Below the pieces are notes generated by a model, which saw nothing but the letters and a program-made list of their open reading frames with translations, searched no databases and was not told the origin of the DNA. A stretch of 64,000 bases of DNA from Rosellinia necatrix. Taxonomy: Eukaryota; Ascomycota; Sordariomycetes; Xylariales; Xylariaceae. The stretch covers positions 2,721,001 through 2,785,000 of the forward strand of contig JAGYVD010000009.1 in NCBI GenBank assembly GCA_021209875.1, given 5' to 3'. A program made the translations under genes and the position numbers. Positions 63,196-64,000 of the stretch are shown piece after piece (the first letter of the stretch is position 1; the number at the start of each line of letters is the position of its first letter).

Positions 63196-64000
63196 ACCAA
63201 ACATGAACGGTATAGCAGGGATGGGGGCGGAAATGGAAAACACACCACGGGCGATATTCGGACACGGGGAAAGGGGCTGGATATGGGATGGTAGGGGAGG
63301 GATTGATGGTGGTGGTGGTGGTGATGATGATGATGATGATGATGGGACGTTCTCCTGCAGCCATCCCGGGAATGTTTTGCGTACGACCAAAAAAATCCCC
63401 GTCTCACACGGACGCTCTCGCTCGCTCGCGTGTCAGTCAGGGAGTGAGGCAGGGGGGATAGGAGGCGGGGGAAGGGGGAGAGAGAGCATAGGCCATTGCT
63501 ACTCTACGCTACGTTTCCGGTTTGCGGCGTCAGCATTTCTTTTCGCCGATTAATGCCCTCCCACGCCTCTCTCTCTCCCTCTCCCTCTCCCTCTCCGCAT
63601 CTCCGCCTCTGCCTCTGTCGCCCTCTCACTCTTCACTCCCTCCCTCTCTCTCTCTCCTTCCCTACGCCGAACCCCGCCTCAGCCCGTCGGAAGACAATCA
63701 ATCCACATATGCGACAGGAGTTTCGGTTGTGTACAACGAGAGAGAGAGAGAGCCTAGAGCTCTCTCTAACATATATGCGCGCGCCCCCTGGGGGGACAGC
63801 AAGGGAAAGCAAGAAGAGGAGGGGGGGGACCTGGACGGGAAGAGGGACCCGTGTTACAAACAATCTCGAGTGTGCGCCGGTTCATACACTCTTACTCACT
63901 CTCTCTCACTCAAACTCTCACTCACTTCGCTAACTAACTAAACTCACCACTCGATACCGACCCTTACCCACTCGTCCAGTCGCTCATTCATCATCATCAT
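63196..64000. other. 3' region, then CT-rich leader at the window edge
   Basis: Contains a (GGT)n(GAT)n repeat at 63304-63345, a CT-rich run at about 63566-63665, GA units at 63741-63755, and CTCACT-type units at 63888-63930. The final bases are (CAT)4 (63989-64000). This layout resembles the promoter and leader of a plus-strand gene starting just beyond the window. Confidence 0.45.
63304..63345 (+). repeat. (GGT)n(GAT)n compound triplet microsatellite
   Basis: GGT units followed by GAT units in the 3' region of the Clr5-domain gene. On the minus strand this reads as long His or Ile runs, which are not coding. Confidence 0.95.

Noticed and set aside
63119..63407. Minus-strand frames with His or Ile runs near 63.3 kb
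   Set aside because: Produced by the GGT/GAT microsatellite; no domain and they overlap the Clr5-domain gene's last exon.

Overview
The window is nuclear DNA of a filamentous ascomycete (Pezizomycotina), most likely a Sordariomycete. Genes are split by short introns (mostly 43-150 nt) with GTAAGT/GTACGT-type donors, CTAAC/CTGAC branch sites and CAG/TAG acceptors. The gene set fits: a DASH kinetochore subunit, a Pth11-like rhodopsin-domain protein, a Clr5-domain protein, an Msc7-type aldehyde dehydrogenase, a fungal-KA1 Nim1-family kinase and a peroxisomal malate synthase ending in SKL. Genus cannot be told from the sequence. No rRNA, tRNA, CRISPR array, intact transposon or biosynthetic cluster was recognised.

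Layout: ketopantoate-reductase-like protein with a long disordered tail (+, 0.7-3.1 kb); DASH subunit Hsk3 (+, 5.9-6.7); very-long-chain 3-hydroxyacyl-CoA dehydratase Phs1 (+, 7.7-8.9); Pth11-like membrane protein (+, 10.5-12.0); RNase P subunit Rpr2/Rpp21 (-, 12.7-13.3); RNA helicase Sub2 (+, 14.2-16.3); NIPA-type transporter (-, 17.3-19.1) divergent from V-ATPase subunit E (+, 20.6-21.5); a chromatin-type protein, possibly Nse6/CANIN (-, 22.0-24.1); a gene-poor block (24.1-30.2); P4-ATPase flippase (+, 30.2-34.9); Msc7-type aldehyde dehydrogenase (+, 36.2-38.2) convergent with SMC5 (-, 39.1-42.8); SMC5 is divergent from a Gin4/Hsl1-type kinase (+, 44.6-48.6); malate synthase (+, 51.5-53.7); a GPI-anchored secreted protein with a frame problem (-, 55.3-56.1); a gene-poor, AT-rich block with decayed coding fragments (56.1-62.7); a short Clr5-domain gene (+, 62.7-63.2); and a CT-rich stretch ending in (CAT)4, probably the leader of the next gene.

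Most genes are housekeeping and not organised as a pathway. Two loose themes are chromosome maintenance and cell cycle (Hsk3, SMC5, the possible Nse6-like protein, the Gin4/Hsl1-type kinase) and membrane lipids or transport (Phs1, flippase, NIPA, V-ATPase E). Exon joins were worked out by hand from reading frame and splice consensus; every multi-exon model given closes in frame except the GPI-anchored protein.

The most distinctive non-genic signal is a family of TAGG/CCTA-rich, palindromic tracts (TACCTAGGTA-like) scattered through most intergenic regions and not noticed in exons. Others are CAT triplet tracts running into start codons, triplet expansions inside the conserved Phs1 gene, a GC-rich perfect inverted repeat in the SMC5/kinase promoter, and a hairpin in the AT-rich block near 58.5 kb.
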